Source: Megamerina dolium (Eukaryota > Arthropoda > Insecta > Diptera > Megamerinidae). From it: a stretch of DNA of 64,000 nt. The translations under genes were made by a program, and so were the position numbers. The notes below the pieces were generated by a model. That model was not told where the DNA came from. It ran no database searches and was given only the letters and a program-made list of their open reading frames with translations. The stretch spans positions 46,526,821-46,590,820 of the forward strand of contig OY978529.1 in the NCBI GenBank assembly GCA_963854835.1, read 5' to 3'. Below, piece by piece: positions 23,318 through 36,245 of this stretch (positions within the stretch are counted from its first letter, which is position 1; every line of letters begins with the position of its first letter).

Positions 23318-25405
23318 TTAACTTTTCCACTCTAATAAATTTGTGGGGGCAATATTAGGCTGTATCGAGTGCTTTGGGATTCGGGTACGATTTATATCAC
23401 TGATAAAACTAGAGTGACGCGTGGAAAATACCTCTTTAGATGGGGTAGAAGTGGTCGACTTCTCTGAAGGGAGTTGCATTTTGGATTGGCAAGATCTGGA
23501 AGATCTAAGCTTCTCTGTTCGAGAAGAAGTTTGGAAATCTTGGCGATTGTGCTTTATGTTCGGATTTTGAGGTAATCGATGAAGCACGGAGTGGTGTCGT
23601 CTTCCACAAATACGGCATGAGAACTTGCTATGGCACTCTGTAAGAGTATGCGATGTTGCCAAGCAGTTGACGCATAAATTGCACTTTCGCACAAGGGATA
23701 TTCTCTCGTAAACTGTAAGTTTTGAGAGCTTCGTGCATGTTCGCAGGTGGTGGTTACCTCTACATAATTGACAACATGCCTTAGTAGATATTCCATTGGA
23801 TGAATCAATTGACTTCTCATTTGAATTAAAGTTGCCGGGAGTTTTGGAATAATGTTGTTTGTTGCTTCCTATTTGATACATGTCGCATGAACCACCAAAG
23901 GACGAATTGGAACTGTTCGGGAATTGACACCGTTTGATTTCAGTGTAGAATGACAAGATCCTTTTACGGCATTGCTTTTCCCGATTTTTGGCTGAGTGGA
24001 TTGAACTGATGGACGGGGTATGCTGTTTCTCGTTGGTGACAGCTTGTCGCTGAGGATCAGACGACTGGCGAGAAACTACAACTGATGGCGCAGTTGGAGT
24101 TGTGATAGTAAATGGATCGCGACTAGTACTGAACGTGTTATGAAGCCTATGAAGCAATGAATGATGCCGTTTTCTACATGCGGAGCACGTGAATCGGTTA
24201 GTGCAATTGCCGATATCATGTGAGTTGGCAAAACAATTTGTACATAGTTTGTTTCTTTTCACAATTGAAAGACGCTTATCTACTGAGAGTTTGAGGAATT
24301 CAGAGCAAACACGTAGTGAATGTGCTTTCCTACACAGCGGACAATTATGATGTGCAATTGTCGTGCGAAATGTATTCAGCCTTCGAGAATTTGCTGGAGT
24401 TGTAGTATGCCGCTTGAAAGATTCCAATAAGCCGGGTTGTCGATTTGGTGCCTGCTTGAATTGACGATTTTGTGGTTGGCTGGGTTGCCGAGAGCCACTT
24501 CGTATGTCCAACACCGATTCAAGCGTCTGAAAACGTTCTGTCAGGAAGGCATCAAAGTCACTCCAATTTGGGATTTTACGTTTGTCCTTTATAGATTGTT
24601 CCCACAGACACAGGGTGGTATCGGGGAGTTTTGTGGAACACAAATACACAATAATTGCATCCCAATGACTTGTGTCAACGTTCAACAACTTCAAGTTTGT
24701 GATGCAATCATTTATCGTACTCTGTAAGCGCTTTATATGAGAACCGGTTTCTTGCACAATTGGCTGCAAATTGAAAAGTGTTTTCAATTGAATGTTGATA
24801 AGGATACGCGTGTTCTCATACCGTTCCTCCAGATTCTGCCATGCTATTGAGAAGCCATCGTTAGTCAACGGAGTTGACTTAATTATACTATATGCTTCTC
24901 CACGGGTTTTTTGTAATAAATGATACAATTTCTCAACCGGGGACAATCGGGGATTGTTTCGATATAGGGCCGTGAACATGTCTCGAAAACTTGGCCACGA
25001 AACATAATCACCAGAAAAACATGGGGTGTCACATGGAGGAAGTTGTACAGCGGGAAACGAATAGTTGTGAGAGGGACCCTCAGCAGGAGGAGTTGAACTT
25101 GCGGGATTTGCCACCTTAGCGTCAAGCTCGTGTAGCTGAGCGTTGATGGCCGAGAAGCATTGGACATAAGCGGTTTTGCACCTTTTATATGTCTCCTTGA
25201 TTTGAACAAATCCATCACCAACATCGTCCCTTCCGATTGAAAAATATGCATCTTTACACTCGTTCCATAGGGCTTGAAACTCCTTTTCTTGAGCTTCCAG
25301 AAAAAATCGGTCATGGATATCAGCAAAAACCGTCTGGAAATTTGTTTTAAAATCGATGATCTCCTTTGCGGCTGCATTGAATAGCTTTAAAGCTGACATT
25401 TTCAT
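23318..25405 (-). CDS. BEL/Pao Gag protein with duplicated zinc-binding region, 695 aa
   Basis: Gag is the capsid/nucleocapsid precursor that packages the element's RNA into cytoplasmic particles. Residues about 120-300 have the pattern of the DUF1759 Gag domain of BEL/Pao elements (FSGDYVSWPSFRDMFTALY, KLYHLLQKTRGEAYSII, WDAIIVYLCSTKLP). Residues 355-420 form a Cys/His-rich nucleocapsid module (CPLC through CTNC, CTNRFTCSAC and RKRHHSLLHR). Residues 545-610 repeat it (CQLC, CVNC, CHSKFSCRIC, GRRHHSVLHR). The linker (421-540) is Ser/Thr/Gln-rich. The start is the first ATG at 25405; a second Met is codon 3. In most BEL elements gag continues in frame into protease and pol, whereas here it ends at TAA after LLEWKS. 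The frame is uninterrupted, and the zinc ligands are intact. This is the only convincing intact gene in the window. Confidence 0.88.
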   Translation of the reverse strand: MKMSALKLFNAAAKEIIDFKTNFQTVFADIHDRFFLEAQEKEFQALWNECKDAYFSIGRDDVGDGFVQIKETYKRCKTAYVQCFSAINAQLHELDAKVANPASSTPPAEGPSHNYSFPAVQLPPCDTPCFSGDYVSWPSFRDMFTALYRNNPRLSPVEKLYHLLQKTRGEAYSIIKSTPLTNDGFSIAWQNLEERYENTRILINIQLKTLFNLQPIVQETGSHIKRLQSTINDCITNLKLLNVDTSHWDAIIVYLCSTKLPDTTLCLWEQSIKDKRKIPNWSDFDAFLTERFQTLESVLDIRSGSRQPSQPQNRQFKQAPNRQPGLLESFKRHTTTPANSRRLNTFRTTIAHHNCPLCRKAHSLRVCSEFLKLSVDKRLSIVKRNKLCTNCFANSHDIGNCTNRFTCSACRKRHHSLLHRLHNTFSTSRDPFTITTPTAPSVVVSRQSSDPQRQAVTNEKQHTPSISSIHSAKNREKQCRKRILSFYTEIKRCQFPNSSNSSFGGSCDMYQIGSNKQHYSKTPGNFNSNEKSIDSSNGISTKACCQLCRGNHHLRTCTKLSKLTVYERISLVRKCNLCVNCLATSHTLTECHSKFSCRICGRRHHSVLHRLPQNPNIKHNRQDFQTSSRTEKLRSSRSCQSKMQLPSEKSTTSTPSKEVFSTRHSSFISDINRTRIPKHSIQPNIAPTNLLEWKS

Positions 25406-26869
25406 GCGTAATTCGTAGAATCACAGAAAAACCGAGAGAAAAATGCTGGTGAATCTGGAAATAAGCCTGTTTACACAACTTATCAAAACAAATATGGTTT
25501 GCCAAAATGTGCCCAGCAAGATATTAATCCGAAAGACGTAGTCTTAAACAGTAAAGTGTGCAAACTTATAAAAAAATGCGATATTTATGTATAAAAGTAC
25601 ACTTACGTAATATGTACAAGTTAATATTCGCGCGGGACCAGATAAAAGTTTGGCAAACACTGATTATTACTTCCCTCAACTTGTATTTTTTTTTATTTCG
25701 CACAACAAAAATCAATTATATTATTTGTTCGCACTGTAGCAACTTAGGGCCGATAGTGACTACTTTTCTCCCTGGGTGTTTTCCCAATAGAAAAGACAGT
25801 GTACAATTGTTGTTACAATTATATTCCTTGTATATAAGCACCAGCCAATGTAAATATATTTTGTTGTTAATGTACATAAGCGAAACAAAGAGTAGGGAGA
25901 ACGAGATTAAGCAACAATATACAGTACCGCTATACTTTTAATCAAATGCAGGTACCTACGCCGAGACAAATCAATATATTTTGTTGTTGCGTATGTAATA
26001 CGATTTATTACCTAATTTTGGGCGTACCTGTTGTTGTTTGTTTATGCATATACGAACAAATGTAGATTTAATGCAAGTGACGAGTATTTATACCACCAGC
26101 AATAGGTAATAGCATGTGAATTTGTATTGCATTGCATATAAAGCAAGCACAATTATTACAAAAAGAGAATATGTATGTATGTCTATACCGCAACAGTCGA
26201 GATTAATTCGTAAGAAGAGACAAAACAAATCCAAAAACAAACAGCTGACCTGTACTTTTGATCTTTGTAGTAAGGAATATGAAATTACCATCAACAAAAT
26301 GTTGTTTTTGGCAAATTTTGTTTTAGAAACGAGGAAACGAATTAGAAGTATTATTTTTGTTTTGCTAAACAACATATACTTAATGTTTTGCTTTATAATA
26401 TTTCGGTACTAGCAACAATCATGTAAACCGCGAAGACAGTCAAGATATATGAAAATAAGAGAGGCTAATTAATGTGTACGTAGTACAACAAAATACCTTT
26501 CTTATTAAGATAGAAATAATAATCACAATAACGTAGTTATTGCAATATATTTCATGTGCCGAAGTAAACGAATGCGTCGATATGGCCAATATCAACAGCA
26601 ACAATAACTCTTGGAAAAGAGTTGTTTTTTTTTTTATTATTATTTTCAAGTTTTTATACGTAGTATATTTAAGAAGAAAAAGTACATACATATGTAACAT
26701 ATGCACTCAAATAAAGTACATATAAAATTTGTATATATATTATATATCTATTATAATGTTCAATATTTATTGGGAAAGTATTTCCACAATAAATACGCAA
26801 GCAGATTTGAAAGGAAAGTACCTCCTACTACCTGCAGCCAAGACTGTCTCTTACCAACGTTGCGAGCCG
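25406..26869 (-). other. BEL element 5' leader, non-coding, unusually long
   Basis: About 1.46 kb between the primer site and the gag start, AT-rich and without a recognisable protein. Frames such as 26375-26088 (minus) are hydrophobic AT-rich translations. It probably carries the packaging signal, but no motif proves this. A nested old insertion is possible; I did not find its ends. Confidence 0.55.
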
Positions 26870-26887
26870 ATCCGGCTCGAAGGACCA
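26870..26887 (-). promoter_or_regulatory. primer binding site, complementary to tRNA-Tyr 3' end
   Basis: On the minus strand TGGTCCTTCGAGCCGGAT lies five bases inside the 5' LTR. Its complement, ATCCGGCTCGAAGGACCA, is the T-arm and acceptor end plus CCA of animal tRNA-Tyr as I recall it. This fixes the element's orientation and identifies the replication primer. Confidence 0.75.
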
Positions 26888-26892
26888 AAAAA

Positions 26893-27584
<692 letters not shown>

Positions 27585-29480
27585 AAATATTACAAAAGAT
27601 TTTTCATACTTTTGCAAATATGGATTTATTCAATTCAATGAAGTACATCTCCCGAAGAAAATGGTATCATCCAAAGATAGTAACATATTATCTCAGCAGC
27701 CTATTGCTTCAAATATTGTTCGAATAGTCGAACTTGGCTCGTAATACAGCATTTTTGGATTACTTCAAGTAGAGCAATCTAAATATTTTTAAAAAATTGT
27801 TTATTTGATTAGCTCCTAGCCGCTTCTTAAATAACTGATAACTCTAAAAATGATTATCTAGATTGCTTTAGCATTTTAAAAGGTGCCTACGTAATTATGT
27901 ATATTTTATAAAATAGGTTCATCGACAATGTTGCTTTGGAAGAAAATAGTACTCCTTTAAATGCGAATGAACGAATGATTCGAGTGATCCAGCAGACTCT
28001 TCTCATTTTTCAACTGGGACTGCTAATAACTAATTATTGCTAATTATTGTAGTTATAACACGAATATGGAAATTGATTTTATGGTTTATGGTTTTAGTTA
28101 TATTTTTCATTTTTTCATTTTCATTATTATAGATTTTATTTGTTTCTCTTACGGCGTTTTGGCTAGTGCGACCAACTTCCTCTCATGCAATTTACATTTT
28201 ATATCGTAATTTACATTTACATTCTATTGTATATATAATATGTATAACAATATATACAAATCGGTATGTATAAGCATATATTGCCATATTTGAAAAAATT
28301 GAAAAAAATTCACAGTAAATTGAAGTACACATTTGTATACACATATAGGTCACGAATATATGGACATCTATAGATATACACACCAATATATGCATAATGT
28401 CCTACTCAACGAGGATAATCTATCTGCCTTTTGAAGTGGTTAAATTGAAGCGTGGAATGTTGGAAGTACAGCATGACTATTGATGACAAATGGAAATATG
28501 CCATTTGAATTTAGTAACTAAAACACACAGCACACACAGAGAGAGAGAGAGAGAGTGTGTAGTAGCAACTATACAAAATATCGAACGCCAATGAGCAAAG
28601 TAAATGCTTTATAATTTTTTAAATATTTCAAAACCATTTAGAACTTCGGAAAGCATCGATATCTATTTGTAAGCAAGCATTTCATTTACAGCTCCTATAT
28701 AGAGTATCAATACACTCTTACATGTATAAACTATTATATTGTTACTTAAAAGGAAAAAAAAAAACATTTTAATATAAAAAAAATTTTATAAAACATGCAA
28801 TTGGTATTTTAAGAAAAATCGAAATACAAAACAAGTTTAAAATAACAAAAATAATTCGATAAAAAAAATTATAAGAATTTTTATGTCTAGAACACGTCTC
28901 GTTTACTATTCAATTTCGTGACTAAATAATTGATCGCGAAATCATGTTTCATTTGGTGATAATGTGGCGCAATAACTACACAGTCGTCATCGTCATTGCC
29001 ATCATTGTTGTTGTCGTTGCTGTTGCCATTTATATGACAAAATTCTTGTTTCGACAGAAATTACAATAGCAAAAGCAACATGTTGCTTAAGTATACTCTA
29101 TTGATACACTAGTACATGTATATATGTATATACCTATATATCGATGTACACAACACACATGGGTAAATTACATACTTGTGTTGGCATTGAGTTTAAGTTC
29201 TAATATCGAATTTCTGCAATAGCATAAATAACATAAGTCTAAGTAATCGTTTAAGGGTACCTTTCTTTTTTTAATTATTTTATATTATTCACATAATTTT
29301 TTTTTGCCATTTTCCTATCATATGCATATGCATGCATGTACGCAACAAAAATAAAAACTTTGACCCAAATACTTCACAATACTAAGTAGTAATAGTAATA
29401 GTATTGTAGTTTTTCCCTCTTTTTCTTCGCCTTAAATCGTTATGGTTATTTGCTTTGCCTTTTTTCACTGTGACTTAATC
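27585..29480. other. AT-rich non-coding stretch
   Basis: No gene recognised. It contains a short GA run (28538-28556) and long A/T runs. Confidence 0.5.
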
Positions 29481-29974
29481 CAGTAGCGCATCTAGTGCAT
29501 AGGGCGCCCGATCCTCCCTTTTCTAATGATTGTATAAGAAAATAATGATTAGATTTCATCATTAGATTGAGCAACATGTATTAAGATTACTTTCTTGAAC
29601 TTGTTTCATTCGTTTCTTAAACAAAAAATGAATCATGAGGTTAATGCTAGCCAAGAGGTTGGTACATCCAGCGCCCCCAACCTTGTCCATCATAGTGCAG
29701 GCCATTTGCAGAGGCAGATTCTTACGAAGTCAATACGATAATATGTTATTTACATGTCTTTGCAACCATAAACTCTGAGATACCCGTGTGGAAAGAAAAA
29801 ACTATGCTGTGCGATAAAATTAAATGGGCAAATGTATGTCAAATTTATAAATACTAACAGGAGATGGTAAAATTACCAATGTAATTAGCAGTGATCTCAC
29901 AATTTTTAGCATATATAAGCATATATTTCGCGATTCTATATTTCGGCGCCCCTTTTGCACCCTACATCCGCACA
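29481..29974. mobile_element. possible degenerate hAT-like element (about 490 bp)
   Basis: The left end CAGTAGCGCATCTAG, with TGCATAGGGCGCCCGA after it, faces a right end. Read on the other strand, the right end contains GCGGATGTAGGGTGCA and GGGGCGCCGA. The arms are imperfect, and no 8-bp target duplication is clear. Short GC-rich ends of the CAGTGGCGGATCTAG kind are common in hAT elements. The interior is noncoding. Confidence 0.4.
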
Positions 29975-32900
29975 ATAATATGGCCAATTACGCCCTAAAA
30001 TGTCAAATATAGTCGTCAGTTTTCAGCTCAGCCATAGGCCTTAATACTTTTCAAAATAATAGTTGCAATGGCAAAATAAAACAGATTTTCATAAGTTCAA
30101 TTTAAGTATTGAGACAGGCCAATGAACAATTTTGTATTGCAACAAAAATCGTTGGCGGCATAGATGATCACCACTATCGTATGTGTTAGTAGTTTTGGTT
30201 GTTACTGGAATATTTTCTTTGAGTTGCATCGAATTAGGCACAAAAAACGGTCAAAACACGAGCAAAAACACGCTTAAAATGATGAAAACAATTACAAAAA
30301 CAGTACCGCATGTCATCACACAAGCATACGACTGTGGTAGGAGCCAACCAAGAATAGCCATGCTATATATGTAGCCGCATTAGTATATGGTTATGCTACT
30401 GCAATGACATGTTACGAGTATAAAGCAAATGCTTACAATTTACAAACCACCACCAACACCACTGCCATATCATCATTATCATCATGGTCAAATCAATAAA
30501 ATGTTTACAAACTGTGCCAAATTACAGACAGTCATAGAAAGAGAGGGAGAGAGAGATAGAGAGAGAGAGAGATAGCAGATGTTTAAAGCCTGAATAGTTA
30601 GTCGGATATATTTGATAGCAAAGTTTTGCGCATACAATTGGCATGGAACAAGCAACCAATACATCACATATATGTATGTGTGTATATGTAGGTAAAATAA
30701 ATGCATCCATATATTCATATATGTATATGAGTACGATAGAGTGGTTCGAAAAATAAAGTAGCGAGTAGGGAACAATTTTCAAGTTCAATAATGTCAATAA
30801 TGAAATTACAGAGAAATTCCAAAAATTTGCATAAATTGCTGGACTACAACTTAGCCGAAAACAATCAATAATTAATATAATGATAAATATAGCAAGCAAA
30901 CATTAAGAAATCTATTTATGTTAAGACGAAAACTGCTGATCTAGCCATTCCAATTTATTGTTATTGAAAAATATAATTTTCGCTTGCAACTTTTTGCTCC
31001 TTTTGCTCTTAAGGTTTATTTCGTTTTTTTAACAACATATCATTCCCATGTTCCTACAAACTTAAGTTTTAAATTTAATATTTGCTTACAAATATTAACA
31101 ACAACAACATTATTCGTTTATATCGAATATTCGTATTTTATGTATTTAGTTCAAGGTTCACCAACAAAAGGAGTAAATACTTACATGTGAATATGTGACT
31201 GTGCAATTAAATAACTACATAAGACAGTAGCAGCATGCTGAGATAAAGAATAAAATAAAAATTTCTGTTCACAATAAATAGCATTAAACATTTCGTCTTA
31301 GTTACTTATTCGATTGACTCGTGTAGACGAAAAAGAAAAAGAAGAAAAAATACAAAATACAAAATAATCCTATTAAAATTCATTATTTTAATACAATTTC
31401 ATGGTAGCTTATTTACTTATTTATTGGATATATATATTTTTTTCCATTTTATTTGCTCAGTCTGAGTGTCTAGAGTATTTACTAAATTCTTAATTTTTTT
31501 TTGTTATTGTACCCACATATTTTTGCATTTAATTGCCAACTCACGATTTTACATTTGCTCATGTGTATTTGAGTGATAATTGTATTTAATGTATGAAATG
31601 GTAACAACAACAACAACAACAACAACTACTTACAATTGAAGGAATGTTTACAAAAAAAAAAAAAAAACTACAACTGAAAATGTCATTCGGCACACAGCCA
31701 ACATCAAAAATAATATCCAATATACATCGATCAAAAGACAGCGCACATCCGATCAATTCAATCTCGTATTCCATTGAAAGTCAAGTATATATATTAAGAT
31801 GCCTCATTGAAACAGAGCTTACAGGTCTTACCAGCGAAACATTTTTGGTTTGGTCATTATGTGGCATCCATCATAAACCATTCCTTAGCTAAGCCGATTT
31901 CAGAAAACCTCTAAAAATCTCAATATTTCGCGTCTGTCTGCTGACTGTTGTAAAACGTTGATGTTTTGGATAAAATTTTTGAAATTAAATTTATTTTCAT
32001 AGAAAACTCCATCATAAAAGGTTCCGTTGAGCCGAAATTTTTGGGTGGAAGTCATAAAATAAACCATACTTTATGTTTCACTGGTCAAAACAGCAACAAT
32101 TTTCTGTTTTTTTTTTGTAATGAGAATAAGGCATCCTACTGTGCATAAAACCCGTTTCAACTCATTGCTAACTTATGCATTCTCTTTTGGCGCAAATTTA
32201 TGCAGCGCATGCGCAACAATATTGAATTGTTTCTCTTTTCATGTAAATGTGATTGTTGTTGTTATTATTATTGTGATTATTATTATTATTATTATTATTA
32301 TTATTGCTATTATTTTTATTTTAATTTTTTTTTTTTACTTTTGCCATTGCATTTAAGTTGAATGCAAATGCCATGACAGACACAACAATTGCAATGAACA
32401 AGTAAAATAATTGTATATTGGCCAACTAACCAAAACTCCAACAAGTTGGCAATGACAATAAAATTCATAAAACTAGCAATTTTGCAACAACAGCACGACA
32501 AAAAAAAAAGAGAAACAATTTAACGAGCCTTCCTTTACCCGTAATGGCTGTTACTATACAGCTACCACCACCATCATCAACATCATCGTCATCATCAGCT
32601 AAATCACCGTCACACATACTTGTACATATATAACATTAGACCACGTGTGGCCTTGTGCTGAAATGTAAACAATAAAAATTACAACAACTACATTAACAAT
32701 GACAATAAAATCATGCAACATCTGTACTGTATTGGAGCTGTATTGTAAGTTTTTGCTTTGTTTTGATTGTTGTGGAAATTATTGTTTAAACCAAGACAAG
32801 TATGTAGCTAAAAGGGGATATGTACAAATATTCAGAGGAGTGAAATGTTAACTTTATCAAAAATTATCTTGGTAAATAAATTTTCAAATACAAGAATTGG

Positions 32901-34608
32901 AAATACGAGTATGTGATTATGTGGTGAATATTGAACTTAAAGTGAAAAATATAATTTGAATATTTTAGTCTACTCCGGTGTGCACATAATATTAAATAAT
33001 TGCTTAGTAGGTGATCGTTTCTTCAAAAAATAATCCCAGAAATCACATTTAAACTGGTAAAATATATGATTGATCTCCATTAACTTTTCCTTCTCCGTAT
33101 TTCCCTCAAACATACTTGCCCCATATCACCACTTCTTACGGAACTCCCGTGCAGAATTTATGATTTTAAATTGGCTGTCGAAACTAATAAGAACGCAACA
33201 TGAAAATCAGCATTTTCTTTATCTTTCTATGGGAAGAAATGCTTGAAATTATAAACACTTTATATTTTTCGCTGATTCAAGCCGTTTAAAAGTTTGATCA
33301 ACCTAAATGTACTTGCTCGTATTCGTAGTTAAATTAAGATAACTCTTTATAATGAAAATGATTTATATTAATTAATAATTGTATACATATACAGTTACTT
33401 AATTTAAGTCATACTACAACTAATATGTTCCTATCCTACAAAAAATAGAGTTACACCAAACACCGGTACCGTAACTAGATACAATATGACCAGTGTATAG
33501 TTACAATAACACGGCGATGTCGATAGAATCTGTTTCAACAGATGACTATGCAAAACAACATAGTTTAAAAAACAAAATGTAATAAATTATTGATAAACTA
33601 GAAATCTAAAACCTCTAAGCTGAAGGCCTAATTTTTAATTTTGAGTTTAATTATTGCAACAATTAAGAAATTTGTTACTAGATGAAGACTAGAGACAAAG
33701 AAAGAAAGAGGCAAAAAGTAGTGACAGTGGTACAATCGGTCCATAATTCTTTGTAGGGTACATTACATTCAACATTACATCCGCATGAAAATTTCATATG
33801 AATACACTTTATGTTGATGCATATTAATTTTATATATGACTATTTGCATGTTTGCAGCATTTTACATTACTCGAATAAGCCTTAAATAGTTTAATGGCCA
33901 TGTATACAAATTTATAGGGGCATGCGATGTTGTAGTACGATACACTAAACATCTGGAGGCGTATGAGTTATTTGAAATGACATAAAATATATCATTTAGT
34001 TGAACATATGGTACATATATAAGCAAGCATTTTGCTTCAATTTATTAATAATATTGTGAAATGACCATATATAGAGGAAATCATAGAGTAGTATATCATT
34101 GAAAAATTTGCCTTAAAATTATTTTATGAAATATTGCATATTTCATGCAATTTAAAATTTTTTTTTTTTTATTTCTAGTCATTGCTTTTTGAATTTCTAT
34201 TCAAATAATGGCCAAAATCGAAATCAATTGAAATAATAAATTCAACGCAAAAAGAAAAATAATATGATAAATGAATGTACACATCGAACTATAATTAGTC
34301 ATCGTCAACATGTCTACAACAGACGAATATACAATGTTCGAGTACTTATGTGTATACAAACAAATGTCTAAACAATATTGCATCGGCAACTATCAACAAT
34401 CCATGCAATGCTACATAAAGTAATAGTAAATAATTGAACTGAAAAAGAAACAAAGATTAAAAAAAACGAGAAAACGAAAAATGAAAAAGAATTGAACATT
34501 AAAAATGATCAAAGTGGCAAAAACAACGACAAGAATTAAATAAACAACAGCGCAATACGCGTGCCATAAATAAAGGCCAAGCAACAACTGCCGCCTGCTG
34601 ATATTACC
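29975..34608. other. AT-rich non-coding stretch with microsatellites
   Basis: No gene recognised. It contains GA (30540-30573), AAC (31602-31626) and ATT (32277-32306) repeats. Frames at 30183-30374, 31644-31892 and 34201-34389 have no recognisable domain. Confidence 0.5.
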
Positions 34609-34770
34609 ATGCCACCGCCGCCACCGCCGCAGCCGCAACCTCAGTCACATACGATACGACATACACAACTACATACGATGACGATAATTTGCTACAACAA
34701 CTATACAAAAACAACATGCGACACTGTAACATGCAATAGACACAAACAAACCGAAAGTCATACAAACTGA
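34609..34770 (+). CDS. doubtful small open frame, proline/glutamine-rich start (53 aa)
   Basis: ATG in the context ATTACCATGC is followed by six prolines and a PQPQPQ stretch, then a Thr/His-rich tail ending at TGA 34768-34770. The 5' end is strikingly GC-rich (CCGCCGCCACCGCCGCAGCC) against AT-rich flanks. The upstream 150 bases resemble an insect leader (A-rich, AACAACAGC). It could be a short host peptide, a piece of a 5' exon, or just a CCG microsatellite. Nothing confirms translation. Confidence 0.2.
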   Translation: MPPPPPPQPQPQSHTIRHTQLHTMTIICYNNYTKTTCDTVTCNRHKQTESHTN

Positions 34771-35569
34771 CACTAAGTCAGACATCGCATTCGTCAGACA
34801 GGATACACATTCGTGCACAAGTTTCAGCCACATGTATCGGGTACATGAGTACATACAATGTGCGGACAGTGTGATGCAGCATAACGTAATACAAACATTG
34901 TTTATACATGATGAACATGAATTTGAAAAAACAAAATCAAAATGCAACCTAACAACGACAATAAGAGTATTAAAAAAAAAAAAAACAAAAAAAATAATTA
35001 CTTTGAAAATTATAATCGTATTTGAAAAAGAGTGCTAATTGTATGGTGTTAATGATAAAATGCTTACAAAATTTCTGTGAATTTTTTTCAATTTGCTACT
35101 TTTCTTTTTTGCTTACGCTTTCTAGCCAAAAAAAAAATTTTTTTGTAACTATAAATTACATTTGATAAATAAATTAAGTATGCAAAAATTTATAGCCTCT
35201 GTTGTTTGATTGTTGTAAAAATAAAAATTGCAATTTGCGAAAAAAAATATAATTTTTGTTGCAATTATTTAAAGATTTTTATTTATTGTGATGTTATCAC
35301 ACAATGTTATGAAATACATTTAAAAAAGAATTTCAACAAATTCTATTCGATCATATTTAATACCTTTCACTTTGAATCTATATACAATAATACGCAAAGT
35401 ACATACGTAACACATTCTATATGGCATATGAGTAATATTTTCATTTATTACAGTCCGCTCTATACAGAAAATCAAAATAGTGATTTTGTATGGGAGATAT
35501 ATCAAATAGTGGATGGCTGACGGTCATCATTGGTAATGACCCGAGCAATCGAGTCTTCAATCTGATCAT
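34771..35569. other. AT-rich non-coding stretch
   Basis: Mostly A/T runs; no gene recognised. Confidence 0.5.
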
Positions 35570-36245
35570 GCAGAAATATGTGTGTATAATTTACGGTAAG
35601 AATGCTGTTTCAGATCGTACTAAACATCGATTCCATTCTGAAAATTTCGATTTGAAAGATGTACCTCGATATGGAAATTCTGCAGCTGGTGAATTTGAGT
35701 TGGCATACAAGCACTCAAAATTAATCAGAAAAATACTCGATATTTGAGTGCAACACGATTTAACACAAAAAATTTAATTAAACGTATTTCTATCATTGCA
35801 AATTGGTTAAAACGCAATGAATCCAAAAAAATTAAATACGAGAACAAATTCATGAAGAATACATAAACCAGAGTACACCAAGCAATTCAAAAGAAGCGGC
35901 CAGATTTAATCAATAAGTGAATAGGTGACTGAATCAATTGATCAATTACTGAACTTGGTTGAGAAGTTTTCATTCAACCACCATATAATCCAAACCTAAA
36001 GCCGTCCGATTACCATTTGTTTCGGCCTTTGCAACACGCCCTTGGCCAATATGAAAGCAATAGGAAACGCAGTGACGTAGTTTTTCGCCATAAAACAACA
36101 AAAGTTCTGCACAGATGGAATTAGGAAATCACGCGAAAATAACAAAAGGTCGTAGCTAAGAATGGGCAATATGTGCTTCATTTTCAAGAAAGTAAAATTT
36201 AAAATTGACAAAAAAAAAACTTCTTTGACCTGAGAAATTTGCACA
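35570..36245 (+). pseudogene. mariner transposase relic
   Basis: Pieces in order: IYGKNAVSDRT and FHSENFDLKDVPRYGNS (35580-35690, DNA-binding region), then a decayed middle, then AIQKKRPDLINK (35883-35920), PPYNPNLKPSDYHLF (35979-36022, with the last catalytic aspartate) and FCTDGIRKSRE (36105-36140, C-terminus). The segment that should hold the second catalytic aspartate is deleted between 35920 and 35960. No inverted repeats were found. Confidence 0.8.

Noticed and set aside
24437..24727. Plus-strand 96-codon frame
   Set aside because: Antisense shadow of gag; no motif.
23554..25377. Additional minus-strand frames of 88 and 164 codons inside gag
   Set aside because: They are out-of-frame shadows of the gag coding sequence.
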